A stretch of 64,000 nt of DNA from Labia minor (GCA_963082975.1 OY720344.1:11023580-11087579); one strand, 5' to 3'. Counted from the stretch's first letter, positions 23,165 through 34,678 are shown. The notes: a model not told the origin generated them from the letters alone. Made by a program: numbers and translations.

Positions 23165-23510
23165 TGGTACTCATAAATACCAACTCTTATTTAAAATAAA
23201 TATATATTTAAAAAATAGGCCCGTCCAACTTAAACTAAATTCAATGGTTTGATAAACTAAAATAATAATAATAAATTATCTCGCCAGTGATAATAGTGCG
23301 ATCACGAAAATTTTCGATGTTGAAATTTTGATGTTTTTATACGTTTTGAAGGTTCCTGAATCATTTTCACTGAGAAAAATGTCTGTGTGTGTGTGTGTGT
23401 ATATGTGTGTAACCATAAATATCAACTCTTATTTAAAATAAATATATATTTAAAAAATAGTCCCCTCCAATTTAAACTAAATACAAAATAATAATAATAA
23501 TAAATTATTT
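23165..23510. repeat. Direct repeats flanking a truncated F1 5' end
   Basis: About 90-100 bp (ATACCAACTCTTATTTAAAA through CCAACTTAAACTAAAT and an AAT tract) occurs at about 23174-23275 and again at 23417-23510. Between them lies only the first 135 bp of an F1 element (23277-23410), up to its TG microsatellite. The arrangement resembles a local duplication with a patch copied in. Confidence 0.65.
23277..23410 (+). mobile_element. F1 5' fragment
   Basis: Matches the F1 start (ATTATCTCGCCAGTGATAAT) through the GTTCCTGAATCATTTTCACT segment and stops in the TG microsatellite. The rest of the element is missing. Confidence 0.7.
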
Positions 23511-23589
23511 GAATAATTAAAAAATAAATAATTTATTAATAATTATAATTCATTTTCTAAATTAATTTATTTTGCACAACGCACAGTAC

Positions 23590-23680
23590 TTGAGAACGAT
23601 TGCAGAAAAGGCAATCGAAACGTTTTATACAATTACTCCTATCATTTTAATTCAATAAATAATATTTACAAATAATGTGG
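23590..23680 (+). repeat. Hammerhead-like repeat end
   Basis: The segment TTGAGAA, CGATTGC, loop, GCAATCG, AAACG repeats the core seen in the foldback at 4678-5004. Downstream sequence (TTCAATAAATAATATTTACA) is also loosely shared. Probably the 3' end of a retroelement; no coding nearby. Confidence 0.5.
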
Positions 23681-23689
23681 TCTTTAAAT

Positions 23690-24700
23690 AAAAATCCCTT
23701 TAATAATTTATTTACTTATTATTTAGATATTACTTTCTAGAACAAATCGAAATTTTTTCAAAGCACTTGATTTCTTTCATTTCATGTGAAATAAATTAAA
23801 AAAAAAAACTACTCGAATTCCCATCTACGTATTCATTCAATCTCATGAATCACTTTTCTTATTTCAAAATAAAAAAAAAGACAAAATGGATATCAATATT
23901 TCAATATTGTTATGCTTTGCTTTCTTTTTCAATTGTTTTTTTTTTTAATTTTTTTTTTTTACTTTTTTGGTTTTATTGTTCTGTTTTTTGATTAAGTTTT
24001 CTATTAACTGTTTTGTTTCCCTTGTTGTGGATGGTTTAATTAACTTAGGATTGTTCTTTTAATTAAAATGTAGAAAAAAGGGATGGGGGAAGGATGATGG
24101 AGGGTGTAAGTGATTTACAGAGATAAGCAACAGAAAAGAATTCATTGTAATTTGGTAGATAATATATATATATATATATATATATTTCAAATGAATATCT
24201 GACTTCTTTTCTATTCAGGCATATATATTTGTCTGTTGAAAAACGATCGTCTCATTCTTAAACGAGACAGACACCAAAACGGATGTCAAAACAAATCGCA
24301 ACGTTTTTTCCCCAATTATGAAGACAAATAGGCCTCTTTGGAATTTTAAAAATAAAAAATAATAATAATAATAATTTTCTCTTTGTAAATTTTCAAATTA
24401 TACATATAAAGAATGTTTCTAAATGAAATAATAAGATTATTACTAAGTGAGTAACAAAAAAAAAAAAAAAAAAATCTCAGTCGTAAACAAAATGAATAAT
24501 TTTTTCAAAATTATTTTAATCTTTGAAAAATATACCCACATTAGTATAATTGACAATTTTATAATTGTTTAATAAACTTAAAAAATTATATTTTTTTTAT
24601 TAATGAAATTTGTTTATTATAAAAATTAACATTCAAGTTACTTATAATATTTAAAATAAAACAAATCAAATGCACATATTTTTAAATTAAATGGATTTTA
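23690..24700. other. AT-rich DNA, (AT)n at 24161-24186
   Basis: Contains an (AT)n tract at 24161-24186 and several long A-runs. No gene or element ends recognised. Confidence 0.55.
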
Positions 24701-24731
24701 ATGCCACATTCCAGGAGAGATTATTATTTTT

Positions 24732-25077
24732 ACCGACTGACGATAGTAAGGGAGGTATTGTTTTTACACAAAATTTCACATGTGGAGAATTTTACATATC
24801 TCCACGAATCATGCATTTTGTTAACAGAAAAAAGTATTTTTAGCATGAACCCTGTCCGTCTGTCCGTTGTGTGTCTGTATAGATGTGTACAGCTTGTACG
24901 GGTCAACGGATTTTGATAAAATTTGGCATATTTACTTAATGCATCAGTATGATGAATGGATCAACTTTTGGTGTATATCCGGAAACCGGAAGTGATAGTA
25001 TTACCAATCGACGATAGGAAGGGAAAGGTTTTTTTCAGACTAAAGCTAAAGGTAGCATTAATTTATTTAAAACCGTT
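24732..25077 (+). mobile_element. F2 element, 3'-truncated
   Basis: It starts ACCGACTGACGATAG after a T-run and keeps the conserved body and the GTCCGTCTGTCCG tract. The internal second start-like motif (CAATCGACGATAGG) is present, but it ends in an AAACCGTTT remnant without the terminal hairpin and runs directly into R8. An ORF at 24701-24916 within it is not coding. Confidence 0.6.
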
Positions 25078-25089
25078 TATTTTTTAACA

Positions 25090-25287
25090 ATGGAATTATA
25101 AATATAAATTCTCTGTGATAAGATTCTTGATCAAAGACCGAAACGTTGACTTTTTTGTGGAATAAAACGAAGATAATAGATTTTTATATTGTTTATCTTC
25201 ACTTCCTTCCTTCACTGGCTGCCCACCAATTTCCAGTTCTATCATAGAATTAAAATAAAATTACAAATATGCAAGATAATATATGAA
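25090..25287 (+). repeat. R8 repeat, copy 2
   Basis: Near-identical to 21503-21696, with the same GACCGAAACGTTGAC core and CTTCCTTCCTTCACTGGCTG tail. F2 abuts it upstream here, while F2 in inverse orientation abuts copy 1 downstream. Confidence 0.6.
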
Positions 25288-25537
25288 TATGTAATATAAT
25301 ACATATAATATAATTTAAGAGCAATAACTTTAGAACCTAATATATAATATATATTCTAGAACATTTGAAGAAAAAACTAATTTTATTTATTATTTTATTT
25401 TATTAAATTTTAAATTTCAAAACAAATGCAAACTTGTTCAAGTTTGATTCCGATCTCACTGCATTTATGTCAATTTATATTTTTATTTAATAATCACTAT
25501 CTTCTGAAAATATTTTCTTCACTTCTTTATAATAAGA

Positions 25538-25912
25538 TGGCCAGGCGCAGAACTGACCGACGGAAGTGGAAGTATTACCAATCGACGATAGGAAGCGAAG
25601 GGTTATTTTCACACCAAATTTCACATGAGGAGATTTTTTAAATATCTCCACACTTTGTATTTGTTTTATCCTCGGGAAAATCATCTTCATTAGTTTTTTC
25701 TTAATTTAAAATTATATGACGTCACCCAGCCCAGCGGCTCCTTATATATTATAAATAAAATAAAATTAAAAATATTTATGTTATATCCATATCTGTTTTT
25801 TATTGCATTAATAGATACATTTAAATAATTTGAAATTGTTTCTGTAGCTGGAAATTAATTTATTTCAAACCGTCGGTCGGTTCTGTGCCTGGCCAGAGGT
25901 CAACTTATTTAT
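25538..25912 (+). mobile_element. F2 mosaic
   Basis: Begins with an inverse-oriented F2 terminus (GGCCAGGCGCAGAACTGACC). An F2-like internal start (CAATCGACGATAGG) and body follow, then the shared 3' half also present at 27871-28146, ending CGTCGGTCGGT, stem-loop and AACTTATTT. Two overlapping short ORFs here are not coding. Confidence 0.55.
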
Positions 25913-26188
25913 AAATGATTTGAAAATTTTAACATTGAAAAATTGTACAAATTATAAATTTCCTAAAATATCTGCGTGTATGTGATATTTTCTGATAATT
26001 TAAAAAGTTTTTTATTTAATTTAATTTCTAGAATGTGCTATTTTCTTTAAAAAAAATTATTCTCTACTCGTCTAATAATAATTATTGCTTACCTTCATAT
26101 TTATCTTCAATAAACTAAAAATAATAATTTTAGAAATGATTATAAATTTATATTTCTATAAAGAAATTGAATAGAATATATGAATTGA

Positions 26189-26219
<31 letters not shown>

Positions 26220-26367
26220 TCTATAAGAATACATTAATTATATTATCACAATTAATTTTTTATATAAAATTGATTTATTTTTATTAAAAAAAATACAATT
26301 CATATTTTTTTATTGTTTTGATTATTTTTATTTATTTATTTATTTTGTTATTTGTATCGTTAGAAAT

Positions 26368-26725
26368 TAAAACATGAAAACAAAATGAGCGAGATTGGAA
26401 AAGAACCTTTGATCAGAGAGAGAGAGAGAGAGAGAATGAATATTGTTTCCAGGTGAAATGAATTCTGTAGACAAAGTGAGTGAACGAATTGATCGTCTCT
26501 CTCACGTTGCGCTGTTTGAAATGAATCTTTTCATTAAGGAATTTGTTGTAGAAATGTTGCAGATCCTCCCAGACTCCGCCTTCCAATTTGATGCAAACAA
26601 GTGAAGAGGAATTGAAAATGATTAAATGAGAAACAGTAGCTCCAGGCCAGATTTAATGGAAATAAAAAACAAAAAACAAAAAAAAAAAACAAAAACGAAG
26701 CGTTGATCGAGTACGTAAATAATAC
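26368..26725. other. GC-richer islet with (GA)n
   Basis: Balanced base composition with an (AG)n tract at about 26415-26435. A 65-codon minus-strand ORF has no family features. Candidate conserved non-coding element. Confidence 0.28.
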
Positions 26726-27870
26726 GTACAATTGATACCCTTAATATTATTTAACTAGCAAAGACAAATTAATAACATTTTACACCAATTTAAACTTTTA
26801 TAATCAAATTCATTTAACTTTAATCAACACACAAGAAAATGTATTTAACAGACGAGATTCAATTAATAATAAATAAAATACAAATAAAATCTATACAATG
26901 GATAAGTATTCAATACAGTTTATTATTTTTATAAATTCATAAATGTTATCCAAAATTAATTTAAAATCTTTCTTTTGAAAATTTTGAACTTATAAACTTA
27001 ATTAAAGATTTCAAATATTTAAAAGAATGAATATTTTGACAAAATTTTTTAAAAAATTTCACATTAATTATTTCAATAATTAATCAATGACATCTTTGGT
27101 ATTAATATTTGCTAAATAATACATTAATAAAATAAAATATTTATAAACACTAAACATTAATTACTTGAATTTAAATCGAACCATTTTTGAAAATAATAAA
27201 AGATATCAAAATAATATTTCTTATTAAATAAATAATTTTTTTTAGTATTTAATATCTATAAGAATACCAAAAAGTTTAGTTTCTATGTAGATAATTCTCA
27301 TTTGAAAAAATTTAAATTTAAAAATTATACCGAGCATTTAAGTTAATAATTAAATTATCATTCCAATATTAAAGGTTAGATTATTGAAAATTTCTACATA
27401 CAAAATTGTATATATTATAATTGTAAATGTTTAGAAGATAGTGTAATTTACACAGTCTAACTTACCGACAGTTCCCAATATCACATAAAAGTTTTTTTCA
27501 ACATTTTCGAAACCCCCTATATATATATCTTAACTTATTATCCTAGCAATAATTATATATATATATATTTGTATACTTTTGAGATATCAAACCCCTCTAA
27601 GGTTTTTTTTTGAAATTCCCACCAAAAATAATATTTATATAGAAAAATCGATCTGTATTGGTTTTAGCCTCGAGAAAAATCAACTTTATTTGTATTTTCT
27701 TAATTTAAAATAATAAATTTAAATGTCGTCATCAACTACGTCATCCAAATTGAAATTTGGCTTTTTAATTGATATTGAATATTAATATTTTTTTATGTTT
27801 AAAATATTTTAAAAATTTTTATTTAATTTCGAAATATATTTATCATTTATCATTTATCATTCCCCCACCC
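26726..27870. other. AT-rich DNA with a weak F2-like patch
   Basis: AT-rich throughout. Around 27650-27750 the sequence (TATTGGTTTTAGCCTCGAGA, then a CGTCATC motif) loosely resembles the F2 3' half. No gene. Confidence 0.5.
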
Positions 27871-28146
27871 AATCATGCACTTTGTATTGGTTTTATCCTC
27901 GGGAAAATCATCTTCATTAGTTTTTTCTTAATTTAAAATTATATGACGTCACCCAGCTCTTCATGACGTCACAGCCAGCTCTTAATTATATATTATAAAT
28001 AAAATAAAATTAAAAATATTTATGTTAAATCCATATCTGTTTTTATTGCATTAATAGATACATTTAAATTATTTTCTGTAGCTGCAAATTAATTTATATC
28101 AAACCGTCGGTCGGTTCTGTGCCTGGCCACAGGTCAACTTATTTAT
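27871..28146 (+). mobile_element. F2 element, 3' half
   Basis: Matches 25655-25912: TATTGGTTTTATCCTCGGGA, a GACGTCACCCAGC region (with an extra GACGTCACAGCCAGC copy here), and the end CCGTCGGTCGGTTCTGTG, stem-loop GCCTGGCCACAGG and AACTTATTT. The 5' half is missing. Confidence 0.6.
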
Positions 28147-28200
28147 TATATTTTTAAAATTAAATTATTAAATTTTACCGATGGAATCCATCAGGATTTA

Positions 28201-28300
28201 TAATAATAATAATATCAATAATAAAAATAATAATAATAATATTAATAATAAAAATAATAATAATAATATTAATAATAAAAATAATAATAATAATATTAAT
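28201..28300. repeat. 27-bp AAT-rich minisatellite
   Basis: Three units of about 27 bp made of AAT triplets plus an AAAAA interruption. Confidence 0.8.
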
Positions 28301-28339
28301 CAATGAACTCATCTAATTCTGAACAAAATGTAATGCAAT

Positions 28340-28640
28340 TGAAAGAAGTGAACGGGCTAAGCGAGTGTGGATCGTGGGAGGAGATGTTGTTCTGAACGGG
28401 TTCTTGATTCTTGTGGCACCCCCTGTGACGGAGCCTTGCCCCAGGAGGTTTCGATAGCACGGAGAGACTTCGTCACAAACTACCGTAAGCGGGGGCGGTC
28501 GCGAAACACTCAGCAGACTGCCTGCATTCCTTCACGCTCCTCACTTACCGCCCCGCGTCTCGGCGCATATCCCATTTCTCTTTCCCTGCCAGCAGACAAT
28601 CATCGAAATAATTAAAGTCCAACACGAAGAGCTTCTCTAC
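28340..28640. other. GC-rich islet
   Basis: One of the most GC-rich blocks in the window (CGCGAAACACTC, CCGCCCCGCGTCTC). It contains an 82-codon plus-strand ORF (28367-28615) without family motifs, strong start context or splice partners. Treated as a candidate conserved non-coding element; an exon cannot be excluded. Confidence 0.3.
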
Positions 28641-29132
28641 AAATAGAATAATAAAAAATAAATCACACAAATAGAGCGAGCAATGACCATCCAAGTTTAC
28701 GAATCGTAAACGAAGATTTTTACACCAAACATCAATTTACTTTAATTCAATTTTATAATCATCTTAAGTATTTAATAGGACATTTGGAAGTACTAAAAGA
28801 TTTCAAAATAATACTTCTTTGTTACCTTTTAATGAGCAATCCAATTAATAATAAATATAAACAAGAATCTACACATTCATCTATTTTTACTCAGCTTTTA
28901 TATATTTTTTTTTACAGGTTATCTCTTAAGAGTAATAATAATTATTCTTATCTTTAAATTCTTCTTCAATATAAACCATCCCTCTCCCTTCGCCCTTCTC
29001 TTTTTATTGAGTATAATTTATTATATTCAGCTAATTTTTTAACGAGATGTAGAATCATTGAAAATGTATTCATCTTTTAATAATAATAATAATAAATAAT
29101 CTCTAAAAACTAATAAACAAAAATATCCATCT
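28641..29132. other. AT-rich DNA
   Basis: No recognisable feature. Confidence 0.6.
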
Positions 29133-29460
29133 ATATTTCTGTAGTTTTACGGATCTCGAAAGTTCTTGGCCACAGCAAATACATTTCTTCAAATATTCCT
29201 ATCCTGAGTTTCACCCATCCAACTCCTATTTTCTCCCATCTCTCTTATGTTCCTTCCTATATTGTCTCACCACAAATATATTTTTCACCATTCTTTCCTC
29301 TCCCATTCTATCCACGTGCCCTCCCATCACAGCCTTCTAGATTTTATAACCTTAACTATGTCTGGAGATGTTTAGAGTACATGCAATTCCTCGTTATACA
29401 GTCTCCGGCACTCCCCCGTTACCTCATCTTTCTTTGGCCTATAAATGAGGCAAAGAATCA
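29133..29460 (-). pseudogene. LINE ORF2 C-terminal fragment
   Basis: On the minus strand this matches the LINE tail carried by the Helitrons at 9300 and 31945: the AARTF-like end near 29160, a degraded arginine-rich segment, and the GQRKMR-like upstream piece near 29440. It is full of stops. No Helitron 5' or 3' end flanks it, so it may represent the parent LINE family. Confidence 0.6.
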
Positions 29461-29469
29461 GTTTATCTC

Positions 29470-30178
29470 AGACTATTATGCTTTACTAAAATCTACATTT
29501 AATTAGTGAACAGAAATATTGAATTCGCGTTAATTTTTGTCTATTATCTGTCTTAGAGAGAAAATTGGATGAATTGTTGATCGATTTGTTCTGAATCTCC
29601 TAATATTTCCTCTTCATACGGTTAATAAAATAATATTCGAGGGAATCTTATACGATGTTGACAAAAGAGAAATTCAACTGTAGTTATTGCTGTCCGTTCT
29701 ATTTCTCTTTTTAGGAAAAGTGGGATAATAATTGCCTCCTGTCAAATTAAAAGAACCAATTTTGTATGTCTTATGCAAATTATAATTTTAAGAAAATAAC
29801 ATTTGCCTAGACAAAAGACATTTGGCTAAATCTTTGTTGGGCAAATAGCGTTAACTATTACATTAGCCAATTACGAAATTATTCAAAATATTTTTTGTTC
29901 TTTATTGTATATTTATTTAGATTTTTTGAAAATAATTAATATTTAGGTATTTTTTCTGTTTCTTCCCTCCCACATTTTTCCAGGTTTGCTACTTTTACTA
30001 AGAACGGAATGCAACGAATACACTGTTCGTGTCACTTGTTCATCTGTCATCGGTCCAATAAATGTCCGACATTTTATGTGCCATTTTCCTAGTCAAATTG
30101 AAATGAAATAATAGCAAGGCAAATGCTATTTTCCTAAAATTGTCACACATACACTCTGCTAAAGGTTTTCCACTGTAT
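29470..30178. other. Unassigned AT-rich DNA between LINE fragments
   Basis: No recognisable coding. It could be degraded LINE sequence between the two minus-strand LINE pieces on either side, but I cannot show it. Confidence 0.4.
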
Positions 30179-30439
30179 TTAATTAATTAATTTTGCAGAT
30201 ATCCTATCTATTTCTATCCCATCTAAATTAATTTCTGCTAATGTTTCTGTTTTATTACTTCCATTTGAGTTTAATAATTTTTCAAAATAGACTCTCCATC
30301 TATTTTTAATATCATCAACTTCTGTTTTTAAATTATTATAATTATCTCTTATTAAGTCTAACACAGCTTGATAACCCTTATTAATATTTTTAATTGTCCT
30401 GTATAGATCTCTGCTATTTTTGTTGCGTCCATTTTTCAC
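30179..30439 (-). pseudogene. LINE ORF2 fragment upstream of the RT core
   Basis: An 86-codon open stretch reads RDLYRTIKNINKGYQ, then IKNRWRVYFEKLLN and LAEINLDGIEIDRIS. This is the linker between endonuclease and reverse transcriptase in many non-LTR retrotransposons (RDLYR..KN.KKGYQPR and ..RW..YF..LLN). The YADD and endonuclease motifs are absent and the open frame ends at about 30179, so it is a fragment. Same strand as the LINE tail at 29133-29460. Confidence 0.7.
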
Positions 30440-30534
30440 TATTTCTAATAATTTATTTTTTAAAATTTCTCTTTTTTTTATTTTGAATGATTTTTGTCAC
30501 TATTTTTTACTATTAATAAATTCTAACCTATCCA

Positions 30535-30696
30535 AAATTATCAAACATATATCTTTATTTTTACGGTCACTTTAGAGGAAAAAATGAAAACGTTGTAAGT
30601 AATGACCCGCTTCCGGTTGATAGAAAACTACGAATTTTCAATAATGCCCATGTACCAAATTTCATTATTCTAGCACAATTATTCTGGCGAGATAGT
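30535..30696 (-). mobile_element. F1 element, internally deleted
   Basis: Contains the central F1 segment (TCAAACATATATCTTTATTT, CGCTTCCGGTTGATAG) and, after a deletion, the inverse of the F1 start (CTGGCGAGATAGT). The 3' third is absent. Confidence 0.65.
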
Positions 30697-31003
30697 AAAA
30701 ATCGCGGTAGCTACTGATTTCCTACTGATTGTTAATAAAGCCCAGATATTGCCTTTCAAATCCACTGTATAGGTAAATAAACTGTTAGTCATATCCTCCC
30801 TTCTCCTACCCACCTCACCTTCTTTAGAGCAATTATGTCTAAATCATATTTTTTAATTTCCATTATTAAATTTTCGAATGCACCTGGTATATATATATAT
30901 AGTATTATATGCTAAGTACATTCCATGTTTCTAATTTTAAATCCTTCATTTTATTTGCCCTAATCTCCCTGTAATGTGGTTGGTTGTTGATTCATGATTT
31001 ATT

Positions 31004-31604
31004 ACTATCTCGTAAGAGATAGTATTGCGATCACGAAAATTTTCGATGTTGAGATTTTGATGTTTTTATACGTTTTGAAGGTTCCTGAATCATTTTCACT
31101 AAGGTTGAGAAAAATGTCTGTGTGTGTGTATGTGTGTGTGTATGTGTATGTATGTAGACAAGATTGCGCAAAGACGGTTTGAGCTAGAATGATGAAATTT
31201 GGTACATGGACATTATTCAAAATTCATAGTTTTCTATCAACTTTTGAGAAATGTAGCTCAACCGGAAGAGGGTCATTACCTACAACGTTTTGATTTTTTT
31301 TCCTCTAAAGTGACCGTAAAAATAAAGATATATTTCACATGATTAAAAATTGTATAAAACTGCTATATATAGAATTTCAGCTTGATTGAATCGCTGAAAG
31401 TACCGGAATTAATTTTTTAAGACTGCAAATCACGCACCAGCACGTGATGTGGTGCCATTAACAAAGATCCAAACACGCGCTGGTTTGATATAGATTTATT
31501 AATTTTAATTTATAATTTAATTAATTAAATTTAATTTAAATATAATATATTATGTTATTTAATCCAATTCAAATTTGCGAGATAGTCGAGTGGAGACACT
31601 CCAG
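31004..31604 (+). mobile_element. F1 element, near-complete
   Basis: It starts ACTATCTCGTAAGAGATAG after ATT, keeps the TG/TATG microsatellite, and ends GCGAGATAGTCGAGTGG plus the stem-loop CACTCCAG. The two overlapping short ORFs (30994-31182 and 31005-31220) lie inside it and are shadows of the repeat. Confidence 0.78.
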
Positions 31605-31667
31605 CTTATTTTTTTTTTGGAGAAGAGAAATCTTCACTTCGTCCAACCACTCTAATTGGAGGAACAT

Positions 31668-31944
31668 ATCTATATATTTAATACGATAGTGTCCGTCTGT
31701 ACGCAAAAAACTCCAGAGCCTAAACTACAAGGAGTAAGGTAACCAAATTTTTCTGAGGTGAAGGGTACCTCAAATGATGAAAAATAAAAAAGAAATTAGA
31801 ATCTTAGGTAACTCCTGAGCTGAGCTGTGGGTGTTCCATTTTCCAGAAATATATATAAAGGAGAGTGTTTGTATGTATGTAATTTGTTTACTTTTTGCTG
31901 TCATAGAAACAGATATATATATAATTAGAACCTCTCTCTCTCCC
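31668..31944. repeat. Unassigned repeat-like DNA with Helitron-style starts
   Basis: Two TATATA-rich openings each followed by a GTGTCCGTCTGTACG or GAGTGTTTGTATG motif (31669 and 31849) look like Helitron 5' ends of other families. Neither has a matching 3' end in the window. Confidence 0.35.
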
Positions 31945-32342
31945 TCTATTTAAAATTTTAAAAAATGGAGGGTTCTAGCCAAATTAAGAAATTTAAATGC
32001 CTTATACAACATTGATAGGTAAATGAATTGGACTGGAAGAGGAGACATGTGATTAGAGAAATTGGGGAAAAATCAACCGAAATGTAATTAAACAAAAAAA
32101 TCAAGAATTATGATACGGATAGGACTTACATACAATTAACATACAAAATGTAGATTTTGAAAAAGTATAAATATTTAAATACTTAAGATCTCTAATCACG
32201 AAGGATAATAATATTCGAGAAGAATTTAAATCGACGTTGTAATTGAGTAACGCCTGTTATTATGCAGTAAAGGGGCTTATCTCATCAAAGAGGATCAAAA
32301 TTAAAATATATAAAACAATTATTTTTCATGTTGATCGATGAC

Positions 32343-32523
32343 TAGGGTGACCATATTTCGAAAACACCAAACCGGGACAAACGGTATACCTTTTTTTTAG
32401 AACTAAATTGAAAAAATTTTAAAAAAAAAATTACGAAATGTCCTAAATATTGAAAAAACAGTAGGGTGTCCCGAAGACATTTTTGGGACAGAACACCTAA
32501 AGACGGGACGTTTGATCACCCTA
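32343..32523. mobile_element. hAT-type MITE, complete, 8-bp TSD
   Basis: 181 bp with termini TAGGGTGACCA and TGATCACCCTA. It is flanked by a perfect 8-bp duplication, TCGATGAC (32335-32342 and 32524-32531). It sits inside the LINE-derived part of the F3 Helitron; the uninterrupted counterpart is at 10380-10392 (TCTATGACCCTGG). No coding. The degraded relative is at 1225-1384. Confidence 0.85.
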
Positions 32524-32559
32524 TCGATGACTCTGGGAGAAGAGAGTAGATTTGGAGTA

Positions 32560-32895
32560 TTTGTGAGATTAATATTGTTCGCAGCATTTATAGGCCAAAA
32601 GAAGATGAGGTCACAGGGGGATGGCGGAGATGGCATAACGAGAAATAATGTCCAGATATAGTTAAGGTTATAAAATCAAGAAGGCTAGGATGGGAAGGGG
32701 ACGTGGTTGGAATTGGAGAAACTAGAAATTGGGAGAAACCGATTGGGAAACATCCGGTGGAAGACCAAGGACCAAGGTGGGTGGACAATGAAGGAAGGGA
32801 CATGGGAGAGATGGGACAGGGTAGGATTTGGTTGTAGCTCAGGATAGGGACGCTTAGAGAAATGGGGATGCTGCGGCTAAGAACTTTCGAAAACT
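32560..32895 (+). pseudogene. LINE ORF2 C-terminal fragment in Helitron, copy 2
   Basis: Parallel to 10335-10745: a GQKKMRS-like region near 32595, then GRPRTK-like residues near 32760, then an AQDRDA-like end near 32840. Several stops and frameshifts, partly independent of copy 1. A 111-codon minus-strand ORF across it (32588-32923) is a shadow. Confidence 0.6.
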
Positions 32896-33129
32896 GCAGA
32901 GACACAGAGTTAGATAAATACAATAATAATATATAATTAATTTACTGATTAAATTAAAATATATTTTACAAGAAAACAAATACATGTCTTATCTACTTAT
33001 ACTGATTGAAACAAAATGGATGAAAACCTTTTACATACAGACTTTCAACCAAATACTATCACTCGGGGGTACAGGGGGCGGAGCCCCCGTCTAGGTGTGA
33101 AGAGCGCCGAAGGCGCTCGGAGCAGCTAG

Positions 33130-33975
33130 TTTTAATTTATTTATTGTTATATTTCTATTATATGTTAATATATATATATTGAAGCTGCTCGTTGAAGAAA
33201 TAAAATCTACCTCGATGATTTTTACAAATAATTTTCCCTTCTTTCTATTCCTGGTTATATAATTGAATGGACAACCCTCCTAATTCAAATAAATAAATAA
33301 AATATTCATCTTAAAATATAGATATACTAGATTATTTAAATTATTTTTAATAATTAAATAAAATATTTTTACTAAATTTGTCCATGACCTTGATAAGTAT
33401 TTTTTTTTATGCTTAATCAATTGGCAACTATGCACGTGTGGGAGTATCAAAACAATTATCAATTAATACAATATAATAATAATAACATATTTTTATAATT
33501 TTTTTTTTATTTTACATTTTTAATAAAGCTATAAAATTTTAGTTATCTAATTAGTTAATGATAAGAAAACAAATTTTCTAAAATTAATAGAATGACTTAT
33601 TAAATAATAATCTTATGATTAATATGTATATGTATTTTCAAAATTCATTATATTATTATATATTCTAAAATTTAATTCTAAAATACATTGCTTTTTCAGT
33701 CTTTAAACTTAAATATTTAAAAGGGAGTAGTTTTTATATATTTATGTATAATTACAATTTTAGATTCATGAATTGCACTTCTCTCACTGAAATTGTAACA
33801 ATGAATCATATTGAATCGGAAGTACAAAAAAATGTAAAATGAACAACATAAAAAATAAATGGAATATTATTTATTTATTTATTAAATCAATATATTCTTC
33901 GAGAAATAATGTATTATTATATACCTATTAGCGCATTCCACTGATAACTCTATGATAAATTGAATTATTATAATA
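33130..33975. other. AT-rich DNA
   Basis: No feature recognised; the short ORF at 33280-33462 has no family motif. Confidence 0.6.
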
Positions 33976-34676
33976 CAGGGTGGGGCAGAAAAACCTATCC
34001 GATTTCAAATCCCTTTTTCTCAGAAGAGGGAGCAGGTAGAGTAGTGGGGTAAAAACAATTAGAAAGCCGGTTTTATGCCATTTGTCAATATTCAACATGC
34101 CTTGGTATCATGCTTTTGTTATTGAGCGGTTTATCGAAAACGGCGGTTCGATAATTGCTACACGCTATTGTTTCATGCTGGAAAATTTCCTTCCATCCAA
34201 AATGGAAGAAAATGGCGTGGAAAATGTGTGGTTTCAACAGGATGGTGCAACCGCCCACACATCACGACTATCAATGGACATTCTCAGGGAAATGTTTCCA
34301 GGTCGCCTCATTTCTCTGAGAGGTGATCTTGGCTGGCCGCCGCGCTCACCGGATCTCACTCCATGTGACTTCTTCCTTTGGGGTTACCTCAAATCGAAGG
34401 TTTACCCGCATCGACCAAGGACCCTTCTTGCTTTACGAAGGGAAATTGCTCGGGCAATTGAAGAAATTCCTGTGAAAATGACGGTGAAAGTCATGGAAAG
34501 TTACCGCGAGCAACTAAATCAGTGTAGGACGACATTTGAGTGATGTGCTTTTCAAAAGTTAAATTTAAAAATGGCATAAAATTTGCGATATGTTAATAAA
34601 ATAAATTTTTTGATAAGCTGAGTGGTTTTAATTTTATAACGTTTTGAAATCGGATAGGTTTTTCTGCCCCACCTTG
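33976..34676 (+). mobile_element. rosa-type (DD41D) mariner, deletion derivative
   Basis: Termini CAGGGTGGGGCAGAAAAACC and its inverse (ending CTGCCCCACCTTG) form TIRs of about 34 bp with one mismatch. They are flanked by TA (33974-33975 and 34677-34678), as for all Tc1/mariner elements. The 701-bp body retains only the 3' half of the transposase gene (34082-34543). Clean ends suggest a fairly recent insertion of an already deleted copy. Confidence 0.88.
34082..34543 (+). pseudogene. rosa-type mariner transposase, C-terminal half
   Basis: An open frame of 153 codons. WFQQDGATAHTSR (residues 50-62) carries the second catalytic aspartate (D54). PPRSPDLTPCDFFLWGYLKS (86-105) carries the third (D96), with 41 residues between, the spacing of DD41D/rosa mariners. 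The N-terminal helix-turn-helix DNA-binding region and the first catalytic aspartate are missing because of an internal deletion, so it cannot be an active transposase even though the remaining frame is uninterrupted. The ATG at 34082 is an internal methionine, not a native start. Confidence 0.85.
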
Positions 34677-34678
34677 TA

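Larger units (their letters stand above)
31945..33129 (+). mobile_element. F3 Helitron, LINE-bearing copy, 5' end lost
   Basis: Homologous to 10021-10986: shared CTATTTAAAATTTTAAAAAA, the ATGGGCTGGAAGAGG-like region, the LINE tail, and the 3' end with GGGGGCGGAGCCCCC, GAGCGCCGAAGGCGCTC and CTAG (33126-33129) followed by T. The usual F3 5' terminus is missing, replaced by unrelated TATATA-rich sequence. A hAT MITE interrupts it at 32343-32523. Confidence 0.72.

Noticed and set aside
28367-28615. 82-codon ORF as an exon
   Set aside because: No family features, no convincing splice sites in phase; left as part of a GC islet.
34082-34543. 153-codon ORF as a host gene
   Set aside because: It carries mariner QQDG and PCDFFLWG motifs and lies between TA-flanked mariner TIRs.
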